64,000 nucleotides of DNA from Procambarus clarkii (lineage: Eukaryota > Arthropoda > Malacostraca > Decapoda > Cambaridae), in assembly GCF_040958095.1 (NCBI RefSeq), contig NC_091156.1, positions 16,452,189 to 16,516,188 of the forward strand, in the 5' to 3' direction. The translations under genes were made by a program, and so were the position numbers. The notes under the pieces were generated by a model that saw only the letters and a program-made list of their open reading frames with translations, had not been told where the DNA came from and ran no database searches. This document shows, one piece after another, positions 1 through 11,736 of the stretch; positions within the stretch are counted from its first letter, which is position 1; each line of letters opens with the position of its first letter.

Positions 1-190
1 ATGGTTATAAACCCATGGAACCGCCTACCCTTCGAAGCCATAAATGCCAGAAAACTTTTTTAACTTTTAGAGTACTCCTGAGAAAGATCATCAAGGCAAA
101 CTGGGGGACCTTCGACAAGCCACCGGCTTCCTGTTCTCGCCGAGGCCACTAGTGGTAGTGGCTCTCAGATAAATATAAATGTTAGGCTTA
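1..190 (+). mobile_element. LINE 3' coding-end fragment
   Basis: The first bases read as the extreme C-terminus of a non-LTR retrotransposon ORF2 (residues like VINPWNRLP, then degenerate). The same segment recurs at about 36590-36760, which shows it is a dispersed repeat. It is cut by the window edge, so its upstream extent is unknown. No intact ORF. Confidence 0.6.
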
Positions 191-600
191 TGTCACGGTC
201 CCCACCCCGCCCCCCTCATCCAAGGTCGATTTGCGAACCCAAAAGATGCAACCACATAACATGCTGACTCCTGAGTTCCTATTTACTGCTGGCGAACATG
301 TGTATTAGGTGATAGGAAATACGCCCAGCCATTTCTGTCTGGGAGTTGAGAACGAACTCGATTGTACTACCACAATACTAAACATTATGAACAATAAGGA
401 TATACTACGAAGTTGAACATTACTCGTAAGCAAAATAATGCTTACTTAACACAACTGCTGCTTGCGGCAAGGACTCTCCTCTCCTAGACATTGTAACTAC
501 GGAACAGTGCTAAATGATGTTCTAAAATGTACAAAAATTATCTTCATTTTAGTTTAGTTTTATGCACCCCGGCCATGCTATGGACGGTAGTGGAAAGGTT

Positions 601-606
601 ACACAG

Positions 607-662
<56 letters not shown>
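601..662. repeat. (CA)n microsatellite
   Basis: About 28 uninterrupted CA dinucleotides. It borders the A-rich end of an antisense LINE tail that starts near 712. Confidence 0.97.
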
Positions 663-665
<3 letters not shown>

Positions 666-711
666 CGGGAATTGAACCCCAAATTTAATTTAGTTAAATT
701 AGTCATAATTA

Positions 712-1180
712 AAAAAAAGTTTATCCAGGTAAAAGTACATACATACAAGAATGAGTTACAAACATAATGTTGACTTTATAGATAGAGCTAGTACATACAA
801 TACCTAAAGCCATTAATACGCACAGCGTTTTGGGCAAGCTCGGTGTGGTAAAAACAAACACTTAGACTAAAGCCTAATATTAGTTGAGATTAAAGTATAA
901 ATTGTGTGTAGAAAAAGGGAAAAAAGGGGAGGGGGAACATGGCAGAATTCAGCAATTATACACGTTGGTCAACAAACAGTATTGTTTGTAAATAGCAAGA
1001 CGTGGGTTGACATTTAGGGGGTAAGGTAGGTTACATGGAGTTTATTGGGTACTGTAGTACTTAGTTTTCCTCTTAAACTGGTTGAGAGAGGTTATAGCCT
1101 TTGACAAGATTGGGAAGGTCATTCCACATTCTGGGTCCCTTGATTTGTAGAGCATTTCTAGATTAGCTCTACTCACAGAG
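712..1180 (-). mobile_element. LINE-A 3' end, antisense
   Basis: Read on the minus strand this carries the end of a LINE ORF2 (the 'ATCAAGGGACCCAGAATGTG' segment), then the 3' UTR with the family signature around 'GCCCAAAACGCTGTGCG' and 'TAGTACATACAATACC' (plus-strand view). It ends in a short A-rich tail near 712. Comparable tails occur at 2752-3185, 13200-13310, 13466-13598, 14259-14440 and 35054-35395. I call this family LINE-A; its best coding copy is at 10920-13320. Confidence 0.75.
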
Positions 1181-1650
1181 TTTTAATGTATATATCGATA
1201 ATGAGTTCGAGAACGACCATAGGTACAGACTGTTAGCTAGAGAACTTTCGTATGCAGAGAGATAGTTTCATAATCTGGTTTGCTTATCCTGCACAAGCTC
1301 CCCCTCTCCACCCCCGACCACATCTAGTGGACAGTTGTTTAAGGTTATAATCCCCATATTTACTACCTACAGTAAGCAAACTGGGGATATTTGGCTAAAA
1401 TTTCAGGTAGTAGATAATTTCGAATGAATTATTTACACATTTCTTGAACACTTGTTATAGAGTTGTCTTTAAATTTCAGCCCATTCGTCTCTTTACATAG
1501 TGCTTATAGTAACATCTTGTTCTCAGGGAGGATATCCCCACATAGTAATGGATTCAGAACCACTATGTAATGAGTGCTATTATCTATTCTATACATTATT
1601 AGGTTAGGATAAGGTTACATTAGATTATCATTTGGTTTGATTAGGCTAGA
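1181..1650. other. no gene recognised
   Basis: AT-rich sequence with stops in all frames. Nothing beyond probable old repeat debris can be supported here. Confidence 0.5.
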
Positions 1651-1674
1651 TTTCATTATGTTTGGTTACATTAA

Positions 1675-1790
1675 TAAGGTGTAGACATTGCATTGTATAT
1701 ACTAGCTCTATCTATAAATTCAGCAGTATTTGTATCACCCCTTGTATGTATGAACTTTACCTGAATAAACATTTGATTTTTTTTTTAATG
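1675..1790 (+). mobile_element. LINE-A 3' tail, short copy
   Basis: Shows the LINE-A terminal signature (TACTAGCTCTATCTATAAAT, then TGTATGTATGAACTTTACC and AATAAACATT) followed by a T-run. It is a 5'-truncated copy in the plus orientation. Confidence 0.7.
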
Positions 1791-2194
1791 TTGTCCATAA
1801 TGTGAACTATGGAATTCGAAAACTATTTAAGTATATAATTGAATTTTGTTTACAAAACAAATCTTCAGACAATTTAAAAGAAAACATGTTCAGCATGGAT
1901 GTTTTAGATTTTAAACCAAAGATTTATAATACAATAAAGTTATAACTTGAGAATAATATCTGTTTATTCACAGGTTCACTTGCCAGTTTACATGAAGACT
2001 ATTACTGAAACCGTAATATGCTTTCAGACCATCACAAATATCTGGATAACTATCCAGGAGGATTGATGGGAAGTTCTGTTGCTCGTGGTAATGAATTTGC
2101 TCTGAGAACGAGCTGGACCATCGTACTCATATTGATGTAATGGGTAGTTAGAAAGTAGAATTTGGTACTTTGAGTTTGGACAAACCTAAAAAGA

Positions 2195-2740
2195 GATTTA
2201 TTTATTTATTTATTTATGCATATACAAGAATGTACATAAGGAATGTGAGGATACAAATATGGTAATTACAGTCTTGTAAAGCCACTAGCACGCGCAGCGT
2301 TTCGGGCAGGTCCTTAATCTAAGAAAATTTTAAGGAGGTAAATACTTGCAAAATTTATAGACAAAAAAATGATAACAGATTACATGAAATGAAAAAAAAG
2401 ATGAGAGAAAATTGTAGGTACAGTATATTAAAGCACATAGGTAGCTAAGATTGATTGCAATGACAGCTTAAAATGGTAGTTGACAACAAATTGGTAGGCA
2501 CAATACAGCAGAAACAATATAAGATTGATTGCAATGACAGCTTGAATGGTAGTTGACAAAAATTGGTAGTCACAATACAGCATATGGCTAGCACATAAAA
2601 GAAGACAGCAATGAACACAATGATAAGGTTGTTTGATATTACATAAAAATTAGGAGATTGGGTAACACTAGGTACAGAGCAAATTTAAAGCTCAGTGAAA
2701 TTTCTCAGAAGCTCAAGATTATATTTATTATACTACTAAA
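2195..2740 (-). mobile_element. antisense LINE/SINE-type 3' end with TTTA-repeat tail
   Basis: Starts (plus view) with a run of ATTT/TTTA units, then 'CACGCGCAGCGTTTCGGGCA', the reverse complement of the tail motif shared by LINE-A and the SINE at 20122-20385. Inside it, about 2447-2584 contains a duplicated unit of roughly 70 bp beginning TAAGATTGATTGCAATGACA. No ORF. A related antisense piece lies at 20041-20110. Confidence 0.6.
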
Positions 2741-2741
2741 A

Positions 2742-2759
2742 CCTAACCTAACCTAACCA
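2742..2759. repeat. short CCTAA run (telomere-type motif)
   Basis: Three CCTAA units in a row, the complement of the arthropod telomere motif TTAGG. Far too short to be a telomere. A similar run of two units sits near 44010. Confidence 0.6.
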
Positions 2760-3185
2760 TCCTGGGAATGACCTTCCCAATCATGTCAAAGGCTGTACCT
2801 CTCTCAACCAGTTTAATAGATAAACTAAGTACTACCTAATTAACTCCATGTAACCTACCTTACCCCATAAATGTCAACCCATGTCTTACTATTATAAACA
2901 ATGCTGTTTGTTGACCAACTTGTATAATTGCTAATTTCTGCCATGTCCCCCCTTTCTTTTTATTCCTTTTTTTCAACACAATTTATACTTTAATCTCAAT
3001 TACTATTAAGGTTTAGTCTCAGTGTCTTTTTCCCCCCACACCTTGCCCGAAACGCTGTGCGTATTAGTGGCTTTAGGTATTGTATGTACTACCTCTATCT
3101 ATAAACCCAACAGTATGTTTGTAACTCTTTATCTATGTATGTACTTTTACCTGAATAAAAATTTGAATTTGAATTGAATTTGAAT
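2752..3185 (+). mobile_element. LINE-A 3' end copy
   Basis: Begins within the last ORF2 codons (GGAATGACCTTCCCAATCAT), runs through the shared 3' UTR and ends with the signature GCCCGAAACGCTGTGCGTAT, TTGTATGTACTACCTCTATC, ACCTGAATAAA and a short A-rich microrepeat. 5' truncated, as is usual for LINEs. Confidence 0.8.
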
Positions 3186-4092
3186 CCTAGGCTTAATGCA
3201 CGCTATCTGAGGCCTAATATAATTCACATATGTGCTATACTAGACGTTGGAATATTTAAGGTTGGTGTTTAGCAGTATTTTCTTACAGACTATAAAGAGA
3301 ATAATACCAAATTCTTCTAACTGCCCAATATATAAATTGTACGATGGTCCAAACAGTTACAAGAAATACTATCTAAACAGGAGATGGTTGATAAATTCAG
3401 TTTTATTTTCGCACGGATGGTGTGCGAATAATTTTGGTAACACAGTCAGCAGAGGTCATCATCTATGTCAGGAAGCAGGTAATGCAGATTCCCAGAGGTA
3501 CTTACAACCGAGTCTAAGCCAAGCTGAACACACACACATGATACAAGTGTGCCTGGGTGAGTACGACGGGCTGAACCATAGCCCGTGTTGCTTGCAACTT
3601 TTTGTTCCCAGCATCTGAAGCTAAAACAACAACTAAGTGAAACATGGGTGACATTTAGGAGTCTACTGATTTTATTCAATGATCCATAGTTGTGTGGTTC
3701 TTTTTGCATGATAATATGATGATAGATTGAATTGCTAGACATTTCGATGGGTGTGGGGGTGCATGATTAGTAACTGTGTAACTGGTTTACCACAGATGTA
3801 GAGTGCTCCGCTCAGTAACTATTGTGGACCATTTCTTGAACCACTTGTGCTATGCATTAATCGGTGTAACTAGCTTCACAAGACTTACTTGCTTAGCCAC
3901 AGGAAATTTGGGGTTCAGTTTCGCCCACAAGATTATTCCAATGACGCGTTTTTATTCCAGCTTTTTAAGTATTTAAAGTCTTTCTAACAAAATTTATTTA
4001 GTTAGAAAATTATAAAGTTTACCCTGAAATGAGTGCAAACTCTTTATAAGAACAGTTGTGAATATTTTCCATGTACACATTGGGGAGTGAAG
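3186..4092. other. unannotated spacer
   Basis: A 123-codon frame at 3247-3618 and an antisense frame at 3446-3742 overlap here. Neither shows a domain, a compositional bias or splice structure, so I do not call a gene. A CTTGAACCAC/GTTACTGAACCAG-like repeat texture suggests old transposon debris. Confidence 0.5.
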
Positions 4093-4516
4093 TGGTGAGC
4101 ACACGAGGGTGGTGAGGGGGTGAGGCCCATGATGGGGTGAAGGACGACCACCACCACCCATCATGTGGTGAGTGACTGTGTGGCTCATGATGGGGTGGAG
4201 GACGACCACCACCACCCATCATGTGGTGAGTGAGGGTGAGACCCATGATGGGGTGGAGGACGACCACCACCACCCATCATGTGGTGAGTGAGTGTGTGGC
4301 TCATGATGGGGTGGAGGACGACCACCACCACCCATCATGTGGTGAGTGACTGTGTGGCTCATGATGGGGTGGAGGACGACCACCACCACCCATCATGTGG
4401 TGAGTGACTGTGTGGCTCATGATGGGGTGGAGGACGACCACCACCACCCATCATGTGGTGAGTGACTGTGTGGCTCATGATGGGGTGGAGGACGACCACC
4501 ACCACCCATCATGTGA
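4093..4516. repeat. 58-bp minisatellite, about 7 copies
   Basis: A 58-bp unit containing GGACGACCACCACCACCCAT and GTGGCTCATGATGGGGTGGA repeats head to tail (unit starts near 4142, 4200 and 4258 are 58 bp apart). Copies are almost identical apart from GAGTGACTGTG/GAGTGAGGGTG variants, so the array is young or homogenised. The open frames it creates on both strands (for example at 4019-4273 antisense) are by-products. Confidence 0.93.
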
Positions 4517-4711
4517 CACTGCTCCACCACCTTCACAACTATATACTACATCACTCACCAACATATTTCAGCTAAGGATTCATGTAATGTGCCACACCAC
4601 GCCCCACCACCCCGCCACCCCGCCCCGCCATGCATGTGACCACCACTGAAGAATGTGATATGTGGGTTGTATTGTGCATATATCATCACTCTCGGCCCTG
4701 GTACACCCCAC

Positions 4712-5822
4712 ACCACTGTCCCACACCCTACCCCGCCATCCTACACCCTACCCCGCCATCCTACACCCTACCCCGCCATCCTACACCCTACCCCGCCATC
4801 CTACACCCTACCCCGCCATCCTACACCCTACCCCGCCATCCTACACCCTACCCCGCCATCCTACACCCTACCCCGCCATCCTACACCCTACCCCGCCATC
4901 CTACACCCTACCCCGCCATCCTACACCCTACCCCGCCATCCCACACCCTACCCCGCCATCCCACACCCTACCCCGCCATCCTACACCCTATCCCGCCATC
5001 CTACACCCTACCCCGCCATCCCACACCCTACCCCGCCATCCCACACCCTACCCCGCCATCCCACACCCTACCCCGCCATCCTACACCCTACCCCGCCATC
5101 CCACACCCTACCCCGCCATCCTACACCCTACCCCGCCATCCTACACCCTACCCCGCCATCCTACACCCTACCCCGCCATCCCACACCCTACCCCGCCATC
5201 CCACACCCTACCCCGCCATCCCACACCCTACCCCGCCATCCTACACCCTATCCCGCCATCCTACACCCTACCCCGCCATCCCACACCCTACCCCGCCATC
5301 CCACACCCTACCCCGCCATCCTACACCCTACCCCGCCATCCCACACCCTACCCCGCCATCCCACACCCTACCCCGCCATCCCACACCCTACCCCGCCATC
5401 CTACACCCTACCCCGCCATCCTACACCCTATCCCGCCATCCCACACCCTACCCCGCCATCCCACACCCTACCCCGCCATCCCACACCCTACCCCGCCATC
5501 CTACACCCTACCCCGCCATCCTACACCCTACCCCGCCATCCCACACCCTACCCCGCCATCCTACACCCTACCCCGCCATCCTACACCCTATCCCGCCATC
5601 CTACACCCTACCCCGCCATCCCACACCCTACCCCGCCATCCCACACCCTACCCCGCCATCCTACACCCTACCCCGCCATCCCACACCCTACCCCGCCATC
5701 CCACACCCTACCCCGCCATCCTACACCCTACCCCGCCATCCTACACCCTACACCGCCATCCTACACCGTACCCCGCCATCCTACACCCTACCCCACCATC
5801 CTACACACTACCCCGCCATCAC
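4712..5822. repeat. 20-bp satellite, about 55 copies
   Basis: Unit CTACACCCTACCCCGCCATC repeats with an exact 20-bp period for 1.1 kb. Variation is nearly limited to one C/T position (CTACACCC versus CCACACCC) and an occasional TATCCC. Because the unit has no stop in any plus frame and 20 is not a multiple of 3, all three plus frames stay open and give proline/histidine-rich 20-residue repeats. These long frames (up to 561 codons, 4662-6347) are not credible proteins. Confidence 0.97.
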
Positions 5823-6335
5823 ACGCCACACCATCCTACACCCTACCCCGCCATCCTACACCCTACACCCTACCCCGCCATCATAAGCCATTCCATCCTA
5901 CACCCTACCCCGCCATCCTACACCCTACACCGCCATCCTACACCCTACCCCGCCATCCTACACCCTACCCCGCCATCCTACACCCTACCCCGCCATCCTA
6001 CACCCTACCCCGCCATCATAAGCCATTCCATCCTACACCCTACCCTGCCATCATATGCCACACCATCCTACACCCTACCCCGCCATCATAAGCCATTCCA
6101 TCCTACACCCTACCCTGCCATCATATGCCACACCATCCTACACCCTACCCCGCCATCCTACACCCTACACCGCCATCATAAGCCATTCCATCCTACACCC
6201 TACCCCGCCATCACACGCCACACCATCCTACACACTACCCCGCCATCACATGCCACACCATCCTGCACCCTTCCCCGCCATCACACGCCACACTCTACAC
6301 ACTCTACGCCAAATGCTACAATTTTCAGTGTCCGG
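5823..6335. repeat. diverged, higher-order part of the same satellite
   Basis: The 20-bp unit continues but is mixed with inserts reading ATAAGCCATTCCATC or ATATGCCACACCATC, giving compound 35-40 bp units. This is the left flank of the LINE-B insertion; the array resumes at about 9706. Confidence 0.92.
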
Positions 6336-6380
6336 AATTCCATGTGAGAGGTACAGAGCGTTATAGACGGGAAGATCAAT

Positions 6381-7520
6381 ATGACACTACTGGAATTTTT
6401 TAGAGGAAGGCAGAAACAGAGTAGTAAATATAAGAGAGAGGAACAGTCAGATGGAACCACTACAGGATTACAGAGGGGGAGGGAGATACCCACAAGACTG
6501 GAATTCAAATTACCAACAAGCACACAGGTACTACACCAGACAACACCCGTCCTACTACCAAAACTGGACGAATCACTTCCAAAACGACACACCCTGGACG
6601 CAAACACAGTGGCCTCCTTATCAGAGCCTCAGATATTAACACCAAGTAAGGCTTCCAGCATTTCCACTAACACGATAACATCATTTATATTTGCCAACAT
6701 CCAGGATATAAAAACACGCAAAACCAACAAAGTTCAATTTATAGATGGTCTCCTTCATGAGGCAAATGCAGTGTTTGCAGCCCTAACAGAAACTCACACA
6801 AAGGACTACCATGATGGTGAAATCTCAGAGTACAATCTTTTCAGATGTGATAGGAAACACCGGCTTCAGGGTGGGGTCAGCCTCTACATCAAAGACACAC
6901 TCATCTGTACTGAGCTGCTAAACACCTCAAATGATATGGTGGAAGTGCTGATAATCAAAATAGAGATTCTAAATGTAGTTATTGTCCTTGTATATAAGTC
7001 ACCGGAGGCAAACCCTCAGCAGTTTAAAGACCAACTAATGAAAATAGAACACTGCTTGGAAAACCTCACAAATCCAGCTCCAAACATCATCCTGCTTGGG
7101 GACTTCAACCTACGGCACCTGAAATGGAAGCACCTGGCTAATACAGTAATATCAGAAAGAATACCAGGAAGTAGCCTAAATGAACAGGCACATGCAAATG
7201 ACCTGCTACGGATGTCCGACAGGTTTGCCTTAAACCAGCAAATAGTAGAACCAACTAGGAAGGAGAACACGCTGGACCTCATTTTCACTAATAATGATGA
7301 ATTGATCAGGAACATAATGATTACAAATACCTGTTACTCAGATCACAACTTAATTGAAGTTATGACAACCATGGGGAGTAGACCTTCAAAACCAGTCCAG
7401 ATTCCCGGTGGAGGAGATTTCAGCAAATTCAACTTCAATAATAAACAGATAAACTGGGAGCGAATAAACCAGGACTTCACAGAAATAAACTGGGAAGAAC
7501 AGCTAGGAAATGCAACCTGA
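6381..7520 (+). pseudogene. LINE-B ORF2 part 1: endonuclease domain
   Basis: A 379-codon frame holding the endonuclease that nicks target DNA to prime reverse transcription. Landmarks in order: SFIFANIQDIKT (first strand of the fold), ALTETHTKD (metal-binding Glu), RLQGGVSLYI, LLGDFNLRHLKWK near residue 240, TLDLIFTN, and CYSDHNLIEV near residue 320 (catalytic SDH). The start is not certain: the first 60 residues overlap a second frame (6451-6639) that looks like an ORF1 C-terminus. The frame ends by frameshift at about 7500, and RT reading continues in the frame used by 7607-8896. Confidence 0.88.
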
Positions 7521-8896
7521 ACCAGTGCCTAGAAAAAATAAGCTCAGTAGCACTAGAAATATGTTCAAACCGCATACCTCTAAGAAAAAAGAGGAAGAGA
7601 TGCAGATTGGAACGGGAACGTCGTTCCCTATATAGGCGAAGAAAACGAATCGCGGAACAACTTGAGAGTCGCACCCTATCTCAAGAACGGCGAAGAAGGT
7701 TAGGTAGAGAAATAGAAACAATTGAACGGAAGCTACAAGAATCATACAGAACCCAGGAGAGGCAAAGAGAGCAAAAGGCCATCAGTGAAATAGAAAGAAA
7801 TCCGAAATATTTTTTCTCCTATGCAAAATCAAGATCAAAAACCACATCTAGTATCGGGCCCCTGCGAAAGGGAGATGGAACTTTCACCGATGACAACAAA
7901 GAAATGAGCGAGCTACTGAGGACGCAGTACGACTCTGTTTTCAGCGAGCCATTAAACACACTAAAGATTGATAACCCAAATGAATTTTTCATGGATACGA
8001 TACCAATATCAAATCATATATCAGACGTCACCCTATCCCCACTGGATTTTGAAGAAGCCATAAACAGTATGCCTATGCACTCTGCACCAGGCCCGGATTC
8101 TTGGAACTCCATATTCATAAAGAACTGTAAAAAACCACTATCGCAGGCCCTCCACATTCTGTGGAGACAAAGCCTAGATACTGGCGTTATTCCTGATATA
8201 CTAAAAACAGCAGAGATAGCACCACTTCATAAAGGAGGAAATAAGGCAGAGGCAAAAAATTACAGACCGATAGCGCTAACATCGCACATCATAAAAATTT
8301 TTGAGAGAGTGCTAAGAAGTAAAATCACAAAATACATGGAATCACAGCAACTCCATAACCCCGGACAACATGGTTTCAGAACAGGGCGCTCTTGCCTGTC
8401 GCAGTTGCTGGACCACTATGATATGGCATTAGATGCTATGGAAGACAAACATAACGCGGATGTAATTTACACAGATTTCGCAAAAGCTTTTGATAAATGT
8501 GACCATGGTGTTATTGCACATAAAATGCGTTCAAAAGGAATTACCGGGAAAATAGGCAGATGGATCTACAATTTCCTGACCAACAGAACCCAATGTGTAA
8601 TAGTCAACAAAATAAAATCCAGCCCATCAACCGTGAAGAGCTCAGTCCCCCAGGGTACTGTGCTTGCTCCAGTACTTTTTCTCATCCTCATTTCGGACAT
8701 AGACAAGAATACAACCTATAGCACTGTATCATCCTTTGCAGATGACACTAGGATCTTCATGAGAGTAGGCAACATAGAGGACACGGCGAACCTCCAGTCA
8801 GATGTAGATCAGGTCTTTCTATGGGCTACAGAAAATAATATGTGTTTAACGAAGATAAGTTCCAGCTCATGCGCTATGGAAAAAATGAAAATATAA
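7510..8896 (+). pseudogene. LINE-B ORF2 part 2: reverse transcriptase
   Basis: RT domain following an Arg/Glu-rich linker (7600-7800). Landmarks: SAPGPDSWNSIF, NYRPIALTSHIIKIFERVL, QHGFRTGRSCLSQLLDH, VIYTDFAKAFDKCDH (metal-binding Asp), SSVPQGTVLAPVLFL, and FADD at 8735-8746 (catalytic). All RT blocks keep their key residues. A frameshift near 8845 breaks the frame; reading continues one frame over at 8842-9669. Confidence 0.9.
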
Positions 8897-9669
8897 AAAC
8901 GGAAACCACGTACAAAACTCAGGCAAATCATAACATAGAACGAAAAGGCAATGTAAAGGATCTGGGTGTACTCATGTCGGAAGACCTTACCTTTAAAGAA
9001 CACAATAAAGTAGCCGTCACAACTGCAAGAAAAATGACAGGTTGGATAACAAGAACTTTTCACACTAGAGATGCTATACCGATGATGATACTTTTCAAAA
9101 CGCTTGTGCTCTCTAGAGTGGAGTACTGCTGCACAATGACAGCACCTTTCAAAGCTGGAGAAATTACTGACCTGGAGAGCGTGCAGAGATCCTTTACTGC
9201 TAGAATCCACTCAGTAAAACATCTAAACTATTGGGACCGACTAAAGAGCCTAAAATTGTACTCCCTTGAGCGCAGGCGGGAGAGGTACATAATAAATTAC
9301 ACGTGGAAAATATTAGAGGGGCTGGTCCCAAACCTGCACACAGAAATAACATCACATGAGACCAGAAGACATGGCAGGATGTGCAGAATACCCCCGTTGA
9401 AAAACAGAGGTGCAACAGGTACTCTGAGAGAGAACTCTATCAACACCAGAGGCCCGAGACTGTTCAACACGCTTCCACTACACATAAGGGGCATAACTGG
9501 CCGACCCCTCACAGTGTTCAAGAGAGAACTGGATAATCACCTCCAAAGGATACCTGATCAACCAGGCTGTGACTCGTACGTCAGGCTGCGAGCAGCCGCG
9601 TCCAACAGCCTGGTTGATCAGTCCGGCAACCAGGAGGCCTGGTCGACGACCGGGCCGTGGGGACGCTAA
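8842..9669 (+). pseudogene. LINE-B ORF2 part 3: C-terminal domain
   Basis: Continuation after the frameshift: FNEDKFQLMRYGKN is the RT thumb, followed by DLGVLMSEDLTFKEH, LERRRERYIINYTWKILEG and FNTLPLHIRGITG, which are standard C-terminal blocks of CR1/Rex-type LINEs. It ends in PDQPGCDSYVRLRAA, the segment that also folds as the 3' hairpin. The stop at 9669 lies inside the part shared with SINE-B. Confidence 0.88.
9554..9621 (+). promoter_or_regulatory. LINE-B 3' RNA hairpin
   Basis: CTGATCAACCAGGCTGT at 9554-9570 pairs perfectly with ACAGCCTGGTTGATCAG at 9605-9621. An inner stem GGCTG/CAGCC sits around 9583-9596. The likely role is recognition of the RNA 3' end by the RT, inferred from other LINEs. 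A subfamily copy at 41908-41958 has a different sequence but an equally strong hairpin. Confidence 0.7.
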
Positions 9670-9705
9670 GCCCCGGAAGCACCTCAAGGTAACCTCAAGG
9701 TAACC

Positions 9706-10370
9706 ATCATAAGCCACACCATCCTACACCCTACCCCGCCATCATAAGCCACACCATCCTACACCCTACCCCGCCATCATAAGCCACACCATCCTACACC
9801 CTACCCCGCCATCATAAGCCACACCATCCTACACCCTACCCCGCCATCATAAGCCACACCATCCTACACCCTACCCCGCCATCATAAGCCACACCATCCT
9901 ACACCCTACCCCGCCATCATAAGCCACACCATCCTACACCCTACCCCGCCATCATAAGCCACACCATCCTACACCATACCCCGCCATCATAAGCCACACC
10001 ATCCTACACCCTACCCCGCCATCATAAGCCACACCATCCTACACCCTACCCCGCCATCATAAGCCACACCATCCTACACCCTACCCCGCCATCATAAGCC
10101 ATTCCATCCTACACCCTACCCAGCCATCATAAGCCATTCCATCCTACATCCTACCCTGCCATCATATGCCACACCATCCTACACCCTACCCCGCCATCAC
10201 ACACCACTACACCCTACCCCGCCATCACACCACACCATCCTACACCCTACCCCGCCATCATAAGCCATTCCATCCTACACCCTACCCTGCCATTATACAC
10301 CACGCTATTCTACACCCTACCCCGCCATCACACGCCACACCATCCTACATCCTACCCCACCATAATATCA
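9706..10370. repeat. 35-bp satellite, right flank of LINE-B
   Basis: A 35-bp unit (ATAAGCCACACCATC plus the 20-bp core CTACACCCTACCCCGCCATC) repeats about 11 times with few changes until near 10100, then becomes irregular. It is the same satellite family as 4712-6335, so LINE-B landed inside one array or at the border between two array types. Confidence 0.93.
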
Positions 10371-10410
10371 TTAATGGGAGTTATGACGTAGAAGCGCCGT
10401 TTTGCTTTTT

Positions 10411-10554
10411 TCGACGGCGCCTCTATGGCGAACCTGTTTTTAGTTACCCTGGTGAGATTCGACGGCGTCTCTATGGCAAACCTGTTTTTAGTTACCCTGG
10501 TGAGATTCGACGGCGCCTCTATGGCCTACTTGTTTTAGTTACCTCGGTGAACCT
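10411..10554. repeat. 48-bp tandem repeat, 3 copies
   Basis: Unit starting TCGACGGCGCCTCTATGGC recurs at 10411, 10459 and 10507, exactly 48 bp apart, and includes CCTGTTTTTAGTTACCCTGG. It lies between the satellite and LINE-A. The frame across it (10166-10570) is not a gene. Confidence 0.9.
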
Positions 10555-11087
10555 GCACGGGCATTGGTAATGGCCAATGACGTCACCAGCTAGCCGTTCA
10601 GTGTCCCGGCACAGGCATGTTCAAGGGGATTTTAATAGCCGGTCTGAGTCATATGTTTTGCGTTACCTTGGTGACCCTGTAACCGAATGTACAATAACAT
10701 CATTCCTAATCTATTTCAAATCTCCTATATACTTCCAATCTATATTGACCAGAACATCAACTGTTGCTATCAGATAAACTTCAATAGGTCTATTCCCAAT
10801 TAATATCCCCTTTCTTATCCATTTATACACATCGATAATGCAACTCCATTAATATTCAGGTAGCTTCTGAATATTTATTCCCCTTACTTATCTCGAAGCT
10901 ATATATTTATAGCTTCCAGCCGAGGATCGTTTATTTATGCTTATAAAACAAGTCACAACCAAAAGGCTTAACAATCCCTGGCTTACAAAGGGAATACTTA
11001 AATCCATTAATAAAAAACATGACCTTGAGAAGAAGTATAGGTTAGGAATTGTCTCCAAAGAATTCTCAAAGAATTACTTATTATTGC

Positions 11088-11170
11088 TATCTAAGATACA
11101 ATACAATACAATACAATACAATTTTATTTAGGTAAGGTACATACATACAATAAATTTTTACGTTATAAAG
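11088..11170 (-). mobile_element. antisense LINE-A tail nested in LINE-A
   Basis: A run of ATACA units followed by ATTTTATTTAGGTAAGGTAC is the reverse complement of the terminus seen at 13545-13598. It interrupts the linker region of the host LINE-A copy. Confidence 0.7.
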
Positions 11171-11736
11171 ATAATTAAGATAATAAAAGATAATTAGACA
11201 AGCCAAAACTAAATACTACGAAGATAAATTTACCCAAATAAAGAGCAACATTAAAAAACTTGGAGCACAATTTCACAAATATTGGGATCAAAGAAGACTT
11301 TAAATAACAAACCGACTCTCCTGTCTAATAACGATGGTCAGCTTTCAGCCTCTGATTCTGCTATTGAGTTCAATAGGTTCTTCTCTTCCATTGGGTCATC
11401 CCTTGCAAATAAGATTCCATCTTCCAGTACTGACGTTAAGGACTATCTTACAGGTAACTATCCACAGTCTCTGTACCTAAAGCCTATTAATTCCACTGAC
11501 GTCAATGAGATAATCCTTTCCCTTAAAACCAAGTCTAGTGCCCTTGAGGAAATACCAACTTTAATTTACAAAAAAGCCTCCAGATCTTTAGCCCCTGCTA
11601 TTGCATTGCTCTTCAACAAGTCACTTCAACTCCAAACCTTTCCAGATATTCTAAAAAAGCGAGAGTAACGCCTGTCCACAAATGTGGTGATCTCACAGAT
11701 GTTAACAACTACAGACCTATATCAATCCTGCCAAAC

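Larger units (their letters stand above)
6340..9705 (+). mobile_element. LINE-B: near-complete CR1/Rex-type non-LTR retrotransposon
   Basis: An element of about 3.4 kb inserted into the satellite. Order: probable ORF1 tail (Tyr/Gln/Trp-rich frame ending at 6639), AP-type endonuclease, reverse transcriptase, C-terminal domain, then a 3' UTR with a strong hairpin and a terminal microrepeat CCTCAAGGTAA in about 2 copies (9681-9705). Short terminal microrepeats without poly(A) are typical of CR1-group elements. ORF2 is broken by two frameshifts (near 7500 and 8845), so this copy is inactive but young. Its 3' tail from about 9630 (GGAGGCCTGGTCGA, then GGACGCTAAGCCCC) is shared with SINE-B copies at 45905-46166, 53363-53610, 54076-54330 and 57090-57340. 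Confidence 0.9.

Noticed and set aside
2742..2759. Telomeric array
   Set aside because: Only three CCTAA units inside a LINE-rich region. Interstitial and too short.
3247..3618. 123-codon plus-strand frame as a small gene
   Set aside because: No motif, no start context, overlaps an equally long antisense frame, and lies among LINE tails.
4630..6347. Open frames of 418, 478 and 561 codons in all three plus frames, rich in Pro/His/Thr
   Set aside because: They exist only because the 20-bp satellite unit has no stop in any plus frame. All three frames are open at once and encode the same cyclic repeat.
4712..10370. CRISPR-like array
   Set aside because: Units are contiguous tandem copies with no unique spacers, in an animal genome.
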